64,000 nt of DNA from Streptomyces sp. TLI_235 (GTDB lineage Bacteria > Actinomycetota > Actinomycetes > Streptomycetales > Streptomycetaceae): the NCBI GenBank assembly GCA_002300355.1, contig NSGV01000001.1, positions 1,240,001 through 1,304,000 on the forward strand. The letters are read 5' to 3'. Shown here piece after piece: positions 16,559-24,401 of this stretch (positions are counted from its first letter, which is position 1; each line of letters starts with the position of its first letter). Both the position numbers and the translations under genes were made by a program. The notes beneath the pieces are model-generated. The model was not told the origin of the DNA and made no database searches. It saw only the letters and a list, made by a program, of their open reading frames with translations.

Positions 16559-16753
16559 TCACTTGCCGAGAAGCTTCTTGATCTTCTTGGCGTCGGCCGG
16601 AGCCAGCTCGACCGTACCGGCCAGCTTGCGGGTCAGCGTCGAGGGCTTGTGCTCCAGGAGGTGGCGACGGCCGGCACGCTCGCGGAGCACCTTCCCGGAG
16701 CCAGTGATCTTGAAGCGCTTGCTGGCGCCGCTGTGCGTCTTCTGCTTCGGCAT
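16559..16753 (-). CDS. rpmI: Ribosomal protein L35
   Basis: 64 residues. [21 protein letters not shown] and [19 protein letters not shown] are typical of L35, a 50S subunit protein. It lies between infC and rplT with 104 bp to rplT. A stable hairpin (16780-16810) stands just before its ribosome-binding region. If the frameshifted infC reading frame is real, that frame would run antiphase through this whole gene. Confidence 0.99.
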   Translation of the reverse strand: MPKQKTHSGASKRFKITGSGKVLRERAGRRHLLEHKPSTLTRKLAGTVELAPADAKKIKKLLGK

Positions 16754-16779
16754 GTCGCCGTATCTCCTCGTCGGTCCGC

Positions 16780-16810
16780 CCCGGCCCGCACAGTCGCTGT
16801 GCGGGCCGGG
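16780..16810 (-). other. Perfect hairpin between infC and rpmI
   Basis: CCCGGCCCGCACAG (16780-16793) and CTGTGCGGGCCGGG (16797-16810) form a 14-bp stem with a 3-nt loop, 27 bp before the rpmI start. There is no T run. It could be a partial terminator, a processing or stability element, or a ribosomal-protein binding site that tunes rpmI-rplT expression. Confidence 0.7.
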
Positions 16811-16884
16811 AGTGGATTGATCTCCTGGCCGGGGCGGGAGCCCCGGCCGCTGTGGCCGTCCGAACGGGGGCCGAGCCTTTCGGC

Positions 16885-17621
16885 TCAGCCCTCCTGCTCG
16901 GTGTCGGCCGGCTGCTCGACCTCGGCGGCGGGCGCGGCCTCGACGGCCTCGGGGCCGTCTCGTGCTCGGCCTGCTCGGCTTCGACGACCTCGACGGCCTC
17001 GACGGCCTCCTCGGCGTCGTCGGCCTGCTCGGCGCTGCCGGCGGTGCGGCCCAGGCGCTCGGCCTTGCGGGCGTCCGCCAGGGCACGCGCCTCGGCCATC
17101 GCCTCGGTCTTCTTCTTGTGCGGGCCGAGAACCATGATCATGTTACGGCCGTCCTGCTTGGCCGAGGACTCCACGAAGCCCAGGTCCTGGACGTCCTCCG
17201 CGAGGCGCTGCAGCAGTCGGAAGCCCAGCTCGGGGCGGGACTGCTCACGACCGCGGAACATGATCGTGATCTTGACCTTGTCGCCCTGCTTGAGGAACCG
17301 GACGACGTGACCCTTCTTGGTGTCATAGTCGTGCGGGTCGATCTTCGGCCGGAGCTTCATCTCCTTGATGACCGTGTGCGCCTGGTTCTTGCGCGCCTCA
17401 CGGGCCTTCATGGCCGACTCGTACTTGAACTTGCCGTAGTCCATGAGCTTGCAGACGGGCGGCCGGGCGGTCGCCGCGACCTCGACCAGGTCGAGGTCGT
17501 ACTCCTGCGCAAGCTCCAGCGCCTTGGCAAGCGGCACGATGCCGACCTGCTCGCCGCTGGGACCGACGAGTCGCACCTCGGGGACGCGAATCCGGTCGTT
17601 GATGCGGGGCTCGGTGCTGAT
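16885..17621 (-). CDS. infC: Translation initiation factor IF-3, with C-terminal frameshift
   Basis: The N-domain begins [26 protein letters not shown], and the C-domain contains [22 protein letters not shown] and [23 protein letters not shown]-3 binds the 30S subunit and checks the initiator codon. The start is taken as the ATC at 17621, set behind GAGGAGG with 4 nt spacing; it aligns with the N-terminus of mycobacterial IF-3, and rare start codons underlie infC autoregulation in other bacteria. Near 16945-16955 one base appears to be missing. Restoring it gives a tail ending [17 protein letters not shown] at a TGA (16885-16887), as in streptomycetes. Read literally, the frame continues to 16524 through rpmI. 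Only the acidic tail is affected. Confidence 0.9.
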
Positions 17622-17743
17622 GGGGCCTCCTCGGTTGCACCTTTTTCCGATGCGGCCGTCGGGCGGCGGTCGCACGTCGTGGTTTCGACCACTGGGCGGG
17701 GCTTCATTCATGCTCCGCTGCCCGAAAAGGCACCGAACGCACG

Positions 17744-17773
17744 AAAAAAGCCCCGCACGGTACAGGCGGGGCT
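17744..17773 (-). terminator. Intrinsic terminator in the infC leader (probable attenuator)
   Basis: On the minus strand AGCCCCGC (17773-17766) pairs with GCGGGGCT (17756-17749), followed by a run of six T. This is a classical rho-independent terminator, unusual in such high-GC DNA. It stands 120 bp upstream of infC in the direction of transcription, and no minus-strand gene precedes it. Its likely role is to attenuate infC-rpmI-rplT transcription. No antiterminator was worked out. Confidence 0.8.
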
Positions 17774-18069
17774 CCACACAATCCGGGGCGCGCCCCTGGC
17801 GGGGCGCCACTGGCGTCGCACACCTCGCGGGGTACGTCGCGGACCGGGACCCGTCGACCCGGGGGCCGATCAGGTGGGAGACTGTCGCGGTTGCCCTCTC
17901 GGGCCTCCTGGGTGGAGCCTCCACTTGCTGGCCGGGCCTCCGTACGGATGCCTGGCCGGTCAGTCTCGAAGCATAGCAGCGTTTCGACGGCCACCGGTAT
18001 TCCGGCCCCGGTCAGCGCGCCTTGTACGCTCCCTGATGAACGTCCACCGGCCAGACGGAGTGAGCCACC

Positions 18070-18441
18070 TTGACCAGCCAGCCCCACGAGCACGACGACG
18101 AGCAGGCCGTCGGCTTCGACGACCTCACCCGCGACATCGCGGAGGTCCCGGCCGTCGAGGTGATCACCACCGTGGCCGTCCACCTCATGAGCGCGGCGGC
18201 GGTGAAGTGCGGGCTCGCCGAGGGCGGCGAGGCCGACAAGGACCTCGACGAGGCCCGCAAGCTGATCACCGCCCTGGCCGGGCTGGTCACCGCCGGCGCC
18301 CCCGAGATCTCCAACTTCCACGCCGCACCCCTCCGGGACGGCCTGCGCTCCCTCCAGCTCGCCTTCCGCGAGGCCTCCGTCGTCCCGGACGCCCCCGGCG
18401 CCGGCCCCGGCGAGAAGTTCACCGGCCCGGTCTACTCGTAG
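18070..18441 (+). CDS. DUF1844 domain protein
   Basis: 123 residues from a TTG start. The core VEVITTVAVHLMSAAAVKCGLAEGG and DLDEARKLITALAGLV is the DUF1844 pattern of small conserved actinobacterial proteins. There is no signal peptide or membrane segment. Its molecular function is unknown; conservation beside infC across the group suggests a housekeeping role. It is divergent from the infC operon, with 448 bp between the start codons that hold the infC leader. Confidence 0.9.
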   Translation: MTSQPHEHDDEQAVGFDDLTRDIAEVPAVEVITTVAVHLMSAAAVKCGLAEGGEADKDLDEARKLITALAGLVTAGAPEISNFHAAPLRDGLRSLQLAFREASVVPDAPGAGPGEKFTGPVYS

Positions 18442-18451
18442 GGCACACGAG

Positions 18452-18508
18452 AAGGGGCGCGTGCAGGCACCTCCCGGCCGAAGGCTGGAAGGCGCCCACG
18501 CGCCCCTT
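18452..18508 (+). terminator. Terminator between DUF1844 and SseB genes
   Basis: AAGGGGCGCGTG (18452-18463) and CACGCGCCCCTT (18497-18508) form a perfect 12-bp stem. The 33-nt loop may fold further (CGGCCGAAGGCTG). It lies between convergent genes and can end both transcripts. Confidence 0.8.
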
Positions 18509-18517
18509 TGGTCTGCC

Positions 18518-19261
18518 CTACTCCCCCGCGGTGTAGAAGGGCTCGTCGGGGAGGTCGGTGCGGAGCAGCGCGAGCTGGAGGCCCCGGTCGAGGCGGACGC
18601 GGAGGGTGGCGTCGGCCGCGAGGCCCGCGACCAGGCGGTCGACGGCCTCCCGCAGGACGTCCTCCCCGGCCCCGGCGGCGGGCACCAGCGCGAGGACGGC
18701 GTCCGCGTCGGTGTCCGGCCGGAGGTAGCCGCGGGCGACTGCCGGTTCGGCGGCCAGCAGCCCCCGCAGGGCCTCGCGGACGTCGGGGTCGGCGGCCGGC
18801 CGGACATAGCGCCGGTTCTCGGCGACGGCCCGCAGCCTGGCCCCGTTCAGCTGGTAGGTGACCGGCCCGGCCGGGTCGACCAGCAGGGTGTCGGCCCGCT
18901 CGGAGTAGGCGACCATGGCGGCCTGCGGTGCGGCGACGGGTGCGGGCCGGGCGTCCGCCCGCCAGCGGGCCATGGTCTCCAGCGAGGTGAAGGCCGGCAG
19001 GGCGCGTCGCCCGTCGGGTGCCTCGATCACCGGCACCGCCATGTCGCTGGTCTTCTCGTGCTTCAGCCCGTTGGCGTCGGTCTCCACCTCGCCGAGCAGG
19101 GCGACGATCGGCACCATCAGCCGGCTCGGGGTGAGGGCGTCGAGCAGTTCGGGCTCCTGCGAGGAGTCCGCCGCCCAGGCGGTGAGGGCCCGGGTGAGGC
19201 GGGGGTCGGCGGTGCCGTCGTCGTCGGCGAATCCGGGGTTCGGAATGTTCTTGCGCTCCAC
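18518..19261 (-). CDS. SseB-family protein
   Basis: 247 residues from the GTG at 19261; an alternative in-frame GTG at 19279 adds six residues. VERKNIPNPGFADDDGTADPRL matches the N-terminus of streptomycete SseB-like proteins, so the shorter form is favoured. The SseB N-terminal domain spans about residues 30-130 (LMVPIVALLGEVETD...KTSDMAVPVIEAPDGRRALPAFTSLETM). The C-terminal region is less conserved. In Salmonella SseB is a type III secretion protein, but the widespread domain has no agreed function here. Likely cytoplasmic. Confidence 0.88.
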   Translation of the reverse strand: MERKNIPNPGFADDDGTADPRLTRALTAWAADSSQEPELLDALTPSRLMVPIVALLGEVETDANGLKHEKTSDMAVPVIEAPDGRRALPAFTSLETMARWRADARPAPVAAPQAAMVAYSERADTLLVDPAGPVTYQLNGARLRAVAENRRYVRPAADPDVREALRGLLAAEPAVARGYLRPDTDADAVLALVPAAGAGEDVLREAVDRLVAGLAADATLRVRLDRGLQLALLRTDLPDEPFYTAGE

Positions 19262-19355
19262 CCGTCGAGGGTATGCCACCCCGATGTCCGGCTTCTCAGA
19301 CGGTGCTCACGCCGGCCTCACCTGAGCCCGAGGAGTCCTGCCCAGGATCTCGGGC

Positions 19356-20307
19356 ATGACCTCAGCCCGACGGGCCCGTACCGCCGCACGCAGGCGCCGT
19401 CGCCGACTGCGGCGCGGTGCCGCCCTGTTCACCGCGCTCGTGCTCGCCGCGGCGGGGGTGTGGCTGCACCGGGACCGGTCGGCCCGCGACGCGCTGCCGG
19501 TGGCGGCCGCGTCGCCGGCGGCCCCGGCGGTCGACCTGGACGCGGAGCTCGCGGCGGCGGTGCAGGACTCCACCGGCCATCTGGCGGTCGCCGTGCCGGA
19601 CACCGCCTCGGGGGCGGGTGCCGTGTACGGGACGGACCGGTTCGTCACCGCCAGCATCGTCAAGGTGGACATCCTCGCCGCGCTGCTCTGGCGGACCGGT
19701 GGCGAGCTGACGGAGCAGCAGCGCACCGCCGCCGCACTGATGATCGAGAACAGCGACAACGACGCGACCACCGAGCTGTTCGGCGAGATCGGCGAGGACG
19801 AGGGGCTGGACGCCGCCAACGCCGCGTTCGGCCTCACCGCGACGACGGCCGGGCACCGACGGCTACTGGGGCCTGACCACGACCACGGCGGAGGACCAGG
19901 TCAGGCTGCTGCAGCTGGTCTTCGGCACCGACGGCGTGCTGAACGACTCCTCCCGGGCGTATCTGCAGAAGCTGATGGGGCTGATCGCCGCCGACCAGCG
20001 GTGGGGTGTCTCGGCGGCGGACGACGACCACGCGGTGCACCTCAAGAACGGCTGGCTGCCGCGCACCGCCGAGGGTGCCTGGGTGGTCAACAGCATCGGC
20101 AGGGTGGTGCACGACGGCCGGGAGCTGCTGGTGGCGGTGCTCACCGACGGCTCCGACACCGAGGAGGAGGGCATCGGCCTGGTGGAGTCGGTGGCCGCCG
20201 CGGCCACCGACAGCCTGACCGCCGCCTCCCCGGAGGTCTCCGCCGGGGCTTCGTCCCCCGGTGCGGTCGCCGCAGGCGCGGAGCCGTCCGCCTCTACCCA
20301 GCGGTAG
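19356..20307 (+). pseudogene. Secreted class A beta-lactamase-like serine hydrolase, frameshifted
   Basis: The first half (from ATG 19356) has an Arg-rich N-terminus, a hydrophobic signal segment AALFTALVLAAAGVW, the active-site SxxK as SIVK, and SDN in IENSDNDATTEL. Near 19846-19849 the frame shifts by one extra base. The next frame continues the family sequence as PGTDGYWGLTTTTAEDQV and then KNGWLPRTAEGAWVVNSIG, the KTG-like third motif, ending at 20307. Taken together all three motifs of a penicilloyl serine transferase fold are present, so the gene was functional recently or the shift is a sequencing error. Homologues are secreted hydrolases of unclear substrate. Read literally the first frame runs on into the next gene. 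Confidence 0.75.
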
Positions 20308-20330
20308 TCACCGTGTGGGACGCTGCCGCC

Positions 20331-21551
20331 ATGGCCACCGACCTCGCCCCCGCAGTGCCCGGCGCCGTCTCGGACCGTTCTCGCTACGACCGGGCCACCG
20401 CGCATCTCGACGCGCCGTTCGCGATCGTCGACCTGGCCGCGTTCGACGCCAACGCGGCCGACCTGGTGCGCCGGGCCGGCGGCAAGCCGATCCGGGTGGC
20501 GAGCAAGTCGGTGCGCTGCCGCGCCCTGCTGGAGCGGGTGCTGGCCACCGACGGCTTCGCCGGGATCATGAGCTTCACCCTGGCCGAGTCGATCTGGCTG
20601 GCCCGCCAGGGCTTCACCGACGTCCTGCTCGCCTACCCGTCGGCGGACCGGGCCGGCTACGGGGAGCTGACCGACGACCCCAAGCTGGCGGAGGCGGTCA
20701 CCGTCCTGCTGGACGACCCCTCGCAGCTGGACCTGATCGACTCCTCCCGCGAGGGGCCGGAGACCGTCCGGGTCTGCCTGGAGCTGGACACCTCGCTGGA
20801 ACTGCTCGGCGGGCGGGTCCGGTTCGGTGCCCGGCGCTCGCCGCTGCGCACCCCGGAGGCGCTGGGCGCCTTCGCCGAACTGGTGCAGAACCGGCCGGGC
20901 TTCAAGGTCGTCGGCCTGATGGCCTACGAGGGCCACATCGCCGGGGTGGGCGACCGGGTGGCGGGCCGGCCGGTCCGCTCGCAGCTGGTGCGGATGATGC
21001 AGAGCCGGGCACGGGCCGAACTCGCGGAGCGGCGCGCCGCGGTGGTGCGCCGGCTGCGGCAGGTGGCCGAGCTGGAGTTCGTGAACGGCGGCGGCACCGG
21101 CAGTGTCGAGTCGACGGTGGCCGAGTCGGCCGTCACCGAGGTCGCCGCGGGTTCGGGCCTCTACCAGCCGCGGCTGTTCGACAACTACTCGTCGTTCCGC
21201 GGGCGGCCGGCGGCGCTGTTCGCCCAGCCGGTGGTCCGCCGGCCCGGCGTGGGCGTGGTGACGGTGCTCGGCGGCGGCTACCCGGCCTCGGGACCGGCCG
21301 GGGCGGACCGCTCCCCCGTGCCGTACCTGCCGGAGGGCCTGCGCCTCGACCCGCAGGAGGGCGCCGGCGAGGTGCAGACGCCGCTGCTCGGCGCGGCCGC
21401 CGACGACCTGTTGATCGGTGACCGGGTGTGGTTCCGGCACGCCAAGGCGGGCGAGCTGTGCGAGCGCTTCGCGGAGCTGCACCTGGTCGAGGGCGACCGG
21501 GTGGTGGAGACGGTGCCGACGTACCGCGGCGAGGGGCGCACCTTCCTCTGA
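20331..21551 (+). CDS. Alanine racemase-type PLP enzyme (D-threonine aldolase / amino acid deaminase-like)
   Basis: 406 residues from the ATG at 20331. The N-terminal domain is the fold-type III PLP barrel: PFAIVDLAAFDANAADLVRR, then the PLP lysine in IRVASKSVRC, and MSFTLAESIWLARQGF. GLMAYEGHIAGVGD and VNGGGTGSV supply phosphate- and substrate-binding parts, and the C-terminal beta domain ends near IGDRVWFRHAKAGELCERF, with the metal-ligand type HxxxxxELCE region of D-threonine aldolases. It probably cleaves or deaminates a beta-hydroxy D-amino acid. The start follows the end of the serine hydrolase by 23 bp; the frame is open upstream only because of that gene's frameshift. Confidence 0.88.
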   Translation: MATDLAPAVPGAVSDRSRYDRATAHLDAPFAIVDLAAFDANAADLVRRAGGKPIRVASKSVRCRALLERVLATDGFAGIMSFTLAESIWLARQGFTDVLLAYPSADRAGYGELTDDPKLAEAVTVLLDDPSQLDLIDSSREGPETVRVCLELDTSLELLGGRVRFGARRSPLRTPEALGAFAELVQNRPGFKVVGLMAYEGHIAGVGDRVAGRPVRSQLVRMMQSRARAELAERRAAVVRRLRQVAELEFVNGGGTGSVESTVAESAVTEVAAGSGLYQPRLFDNYSSFRGRPAALFAQPVVRRPGVGVVTVLGGGYPASGPAGADRSPVPYLPEGLRLDPQEGAGEVQTPLLGAAADDLLIGDRVWFRHAKAGELCERFAELHLVEGDRVVETVPTYRGEGRTFL

Positions 21552-21580
21552 GGCACACCCCCCGCCGGGGTGGGGTTCCG

Positions 21581-22642
21581 TCAGGTGCCGCCGACACCAC
21601 CGGCCTGGGCGGTGGCGATGCCCTTGACGATGGTGTCCATCTGGGCGAGGCCGGGCGCCCTGTCGGCGATGTCGAAGCCGAGGTGGACGGCGACCAGGCT
21701 GCCGGACTTGGCGCCGGGGAAGACCACCGTCTCCACGTAGCCGTCGTTGCCCTGCGGGGCGTCGACCTTCCAGCGGACGAGGTAGCCGCTGCGCCCGGCG
21801 ACGGTGACCGCCTCCGACTTCAGCTCCTCGTGGGACTTCACATCGCCGTAGGACTCCTTGGCCGCGGCCGCGATGTCGGCGAGGGCGGCCTGCTTGGCGT
21901 CCGTGCCGTCGATGCTGTCGGTGGTCGCGCCGCCGAGCGAGCACCGGCTCTTGCCGTCGGCGCAGGTGTACGAGCCGATCGACAGCGCGGCGTGGCCGTC
22001 CGAGGTGGTGGTGCCCTGCCAGCCGGAGGGGACGGGCAGGCTGATGCCGTTCACCGGGTCGGTCGCGGTGTCCGCGTTCCGGCCGCCGCGGCCCGACCCG
22101 TTGCCACCGCCCAGACCGTCGCCGCTGCCGCCCTGACCGTTTCCGTTGCCCTGACCGTTTCCGTTGCCCTGACCGTTTCCGTTGCCCTGGCCGGGGAGGC
22201 CGGGGAGGCCGAAGCCGTCCGAGCCGGGCCCGCCGGGCCCGCCGGGCCGGTAGCGGCCGTCGAGGGGACGGGCCGAGGCGCGGCCCTCGTCGTGGTCCAT
22301 GGCCAGGTAGGTGACGCCCGAGCCGACCGCGAGGCCGGCCAGTGCGGCCACCGTCGCCGCGACGACCACCGGGCGCGAGGGCCTGCGGGCGGCCTTCGGC
22401 GGGGCCGGGACGGCCGTCGGCATCTCCGGGTAGCGCACGGTCGGACCGTCGTCCAGCACGCGGCCCTCGATCACCGTGGGCTCGTCGCCGGCCGCGGCCT
22501 CGTCACCGCCCGCGGGCGCCTCGGCGCCGGGCGCGGGGCGGGTGGTCGCCGTCCAGCCCGTGCCGTCCCAGTAGCGCTCGGGGCGGGGGTCGCCGGTGTC
22601 CTTCGGGTCCGGGTACCACCCGGCGGGAATCTGCTCGCTCAC
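21581..22642 (-). CDS. DUF2510 membrane-anchored protein with Gly-Asn-Gln repeats
   Basis: 353 residues from a GTG at 22642. The N-terminus IPAGWYPDPKDTGDPRPERYWDG is the DUF2510 domain (Trp-rich, about residues 5-45). A Pro/Ala linker leads to one transmembrane helix (VVVAATVAALAGLAVGSGVTYL, near residue 95-117), so the N-terminus is cytoplasmic. Outside is a Gly/Asn/Gln repeat linker (GQGNGN units) and a C-terminal domain with two Cys (TCADGKSRCSLGG). Function unknown. The upstream sequence has no good ribosome-binding site, but TAGATT about 9 bp before the GTG could be a -10 box of a leaderless message. Confidence 0.85.
   Translation of the reverse strand: MSEQIPAGWYPDPKDTGDPRPERYWDGTGWTATTRPAPGAEAPAGGDEAAAGDEPTVIEGRVLDDGPTVRYPEMPTAVPAPPKAARRPSRPVVVAATVAALAGLAVGSGVTYLAMDHDEGRASARPLDGRYRPGGPGGPGSDGFGLPGLPGQGNGNGQGNGNGQGNGNGQGGSGDGLGGGNGSGRGGRNADTATDPVNGISLPVPSGWQGTTTSDGHAALSIGSYTCADGKSRCSLGGATTDSIDGTDAKQAALADIAAAAKESYGDVKSHEELKSEAVTVAGRSGYLVRWKVDAPQGNDGYVETVVFPGAKSGSLVAVHLGFDIADRAPGLAQMDTIVKGIATAQAGGVGGT
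22131..22184. repeat. Three tandem 18-bp repeats inside the DUF2510 gene
   Basis: The unit CCCTGACCGTTTCCGTTG occurs three times without change (22131-22148, 22149-22166, 22167-22184). On the coding strand it specifies the GQGNGN linker repeats, so copy changes would keep the frame. Confidence 0.95.
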
Positions 22643-22715
22643 ACCATCGAATCTAAGGGCGGGCGGATAAGCGCCATATCAGCAGGAGGGTCGAATCGCC
22701 CGGTTCGCGATGAGA

Positions 22716-23375
22716 TTACGGTGAGAATCGGACCAGGCTGCCGTTCACCCCGGCCGAGTCGTCGCTCGCGAGCCAGGCGGCCGCCGCGGCGAGCCGCTCC
22801 GCGTCCCCGCCGCCGAGCGCGTTGAAGCGGATGCCCTCCGGCCCGAAGCCCTCGGCCAGCTCCCGGGTGAGCGCGGCGACCCCGGCCGCGGCCACGGTGG
22901 CGGCCAGGCCGCCCTCGGCCGCCGGACCGGCCAGGTTCACCACCGAGCCGTGCCCGTGCCGCCGCAGGTAGGGCAGCGCGGCCCGGCAGCAGAGGAAGAC
23001 GGCGGTCAGCCGGGTGTCCTGGACGACCCGCCAGGCGTCCGGCGGGACGTCCATCACCGGGCCGTCGGCGGGCGGCGCCCCGGACGGGCCGTTCACCACC
23101 GCGTCCACCCCGCCGAGGGTCTCGTACGCCTCGTCGAAGAGCGCCTCCACCATGTACTCGTCCAGCGGGTCGGTGTGCACGAACAGGCCCCCCACCGAGC
23201 GGGCCACCGCCTGGCCGGCCCGCTCGTCCGGGTCCGCGCAGACCACCCGGGCGCCCTCGGCGGCGAGCCTGCGGGCGACCGCGGCGCCGGCCTCGCCCGC
23301 GAAGCCGCTGACACCGGTCACCACCGCCACCCGCCCGGTCAACCGCCGGGGCACCTCCGGTTCCGTCCCCGCCAT
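22716..23375 (-). CDS. SDR-fold protein lacking the catalytic Tyr/Lys
   Basis: 219 residues from the ATG at 23375. The Rossmann strand VAVVTGVSGFAGEAGAAVARRL, the acidic strand-2 end (CADPDE), and AVVNGPSGAPP show an SDR fold. Where the family has YxxxK the sequence is GGLAATVAAAGVAALTREL, without Tyr or Lys, and the usual NNAG is replaced by NGPSG. The C-terminal IRFNALGGGDA is SDR-like. It is therefore probably a non-catalytic or divergent member, perhaps a binding or regulatory protein. It is divergent from the glutamine amidotransferase gene. Confidence 0.75.
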   Translation of the reverse strand: MAGTEPEVPRRLTGRVAVVTGVSGFAGEAGAAVARRLAAEGARVVCADPDERAGQAVARSVGGLFVHTDPLDEYMVEALFDEAYETLGGVDAVVNGPSGAPPADGPVMDVPPDAWRVVQDTRLTAVFLCCRAALPYLRRHGHGSVVNLAGPAAEGGLAATVAAAGVAALTRELAEGFGPEGIRFNALGGGDAERLAAAAAWLASDDSAGVNGSLVRFSP

Positions 23376-23504
23376 CGGGCACCTCCGCCACTCGCCGCGC
23401 ACGTTCCGATACGACACGGTTACGGTACGTCGTACCGCCGACGGCGGCGGTGTGGCGCGTGCCGCACTCCCCGATCGCACCGCGGCGGCCCGTGAGGAGG
23501 CAGA

Positions 23505-24242
23505 ATGCCCGCCATGACTCCTCGGCCTGTGATCGGCATCAGCACCTCTGTCCTCGATGCGGCCTGGGGCCGCTGGGACAGCATCCGCACGGTCCTGCTG
23601 GCCGAGCGCTACCCGTCCGTGGTGCAGGCCGCCGGCGGGCTCGCCGTGCTGCTGCCGCCGGACGCCGCCGAGCACGCCGCCGACGCGGTCGCCCGGATCG
23701 ACGCCCTGGTGATCACCGGCGGCGCCGACGTCGACCCCGCCCGGTACGGCGCCGAGCGCCACCCGGAGACCGACGGCGGCGAGCCGGAGCGGGACGTCTG
23801 GGAGTCCGCGCTGGTGCGCGCCGCCCTCGCCGCGGAGCTGCCGGTCCTCGGCATCTGCCGCGGCATGCAGGTGCTCAACGTGGTGTGCGGCGGCACCCTG
23901 ATCCAGCACCTGCCGGACGTGGTCGGCCACCAGGGCCACATCGGCGCGCCGGGCACCTACGGGCGCCACCCGGTGCGGCCGGTGCCCGGCACCCTGCTCG
24001 GTGAGCTGCTGCCGGACGTCTCGGTGAACGTGCCCACCTACCACCACCAGGCCGTGGACAAGCTCGGCCAGGGCCTGTCGGTGTCCGCCTGGGCCGAGGA
24101 CGGCACGGTCGAGGCGATCGAGGGCGCCGGATTCACCCTGGGCGTCCAGTGGCACCCCGAGCAGGGCGACGACCTGCGGCTGATGACCGCCCTCGTGCGG
24201 ACGGCCGCCGCGGTCCGCATGCAGGCCGCCGTCACCGCCTGA
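23505..24242 (+). CDS. Gamma-glutamyl-gamma-aminobutyrate hydrolase-like class I amidotransferase
   Basis: 245 residues from the ATG at 23505, just after GAGGAGG; the ATG at 23514 is an alternative. It is a peptidase C26/PuuD-like glutaminase. The nucleophile elbow GICRGMQVLNVV holds the catalytic Cys, VNVPTYHHQAVD is the family's substrate loop, and GVQWHPEQ holds the catalytic His. Early motifs are VIGISTSVLDAAWGRW and LVITGGADVDPARYG. PuuD hydrolyses gamma-glutamyl-GABA in polyamine breakdown, and streptomycetes have related polyamine and ethanolamine pathways with glutamine-synthetase-like ligases. No such ligase lies nearby here. Confidence 0.9.
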   Translation: MPAMTPRPVIGISTSVLDAAWGRWDSIRTVLLAERYPSVVQAAGGLAVLLPPDAAEHAADAVARIDALVITGGADVDPARYGAERHPETDGGEPERDVWESALVRAALAAELPVLGICRGMQVLNVVCGGTLIQHLPDVVGHQGHIGAPGTYGRHPVRPVPGTLLGELLPDVSVNVPTYHHQAVDKLGQGLSVSAWAEDGTVEAIEGAGFTLGVQWHPEQGDDLRLMTALVRTAAAVRMQAAVTA

Positions 24243-24401
24243 CCGGTCGCACGGGCCCGCCCGGGCGGGCCCGTGCGGGCCCGTGCGGCAACGACAACGG
24301 TCACCAGTGCAGGCTTTGGATCTTCGTCGGTTCTGGGGTTCACTTCGGGTGCGGGCGGTGTCCGCCGCCCGCACGGGCAGCACGTGCACGAGAGGACCCC
24401 G

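Noticed and set aside
16524..16884. IF-3 C-terminal extension through rpmI
   Set aside because: The residues after the shift are a typical out-of-frame GC-rich translation, and the normal streptomycete tail is found in the neighbouring frame.
19356..21551. One 731-residue fusion of the serine hydrolase and the PLP enzyme
   Set aside because: The joining segment is an out-of-frame translation caused by the frameshift at about 19847; each protein has its own start, stop and family limits.
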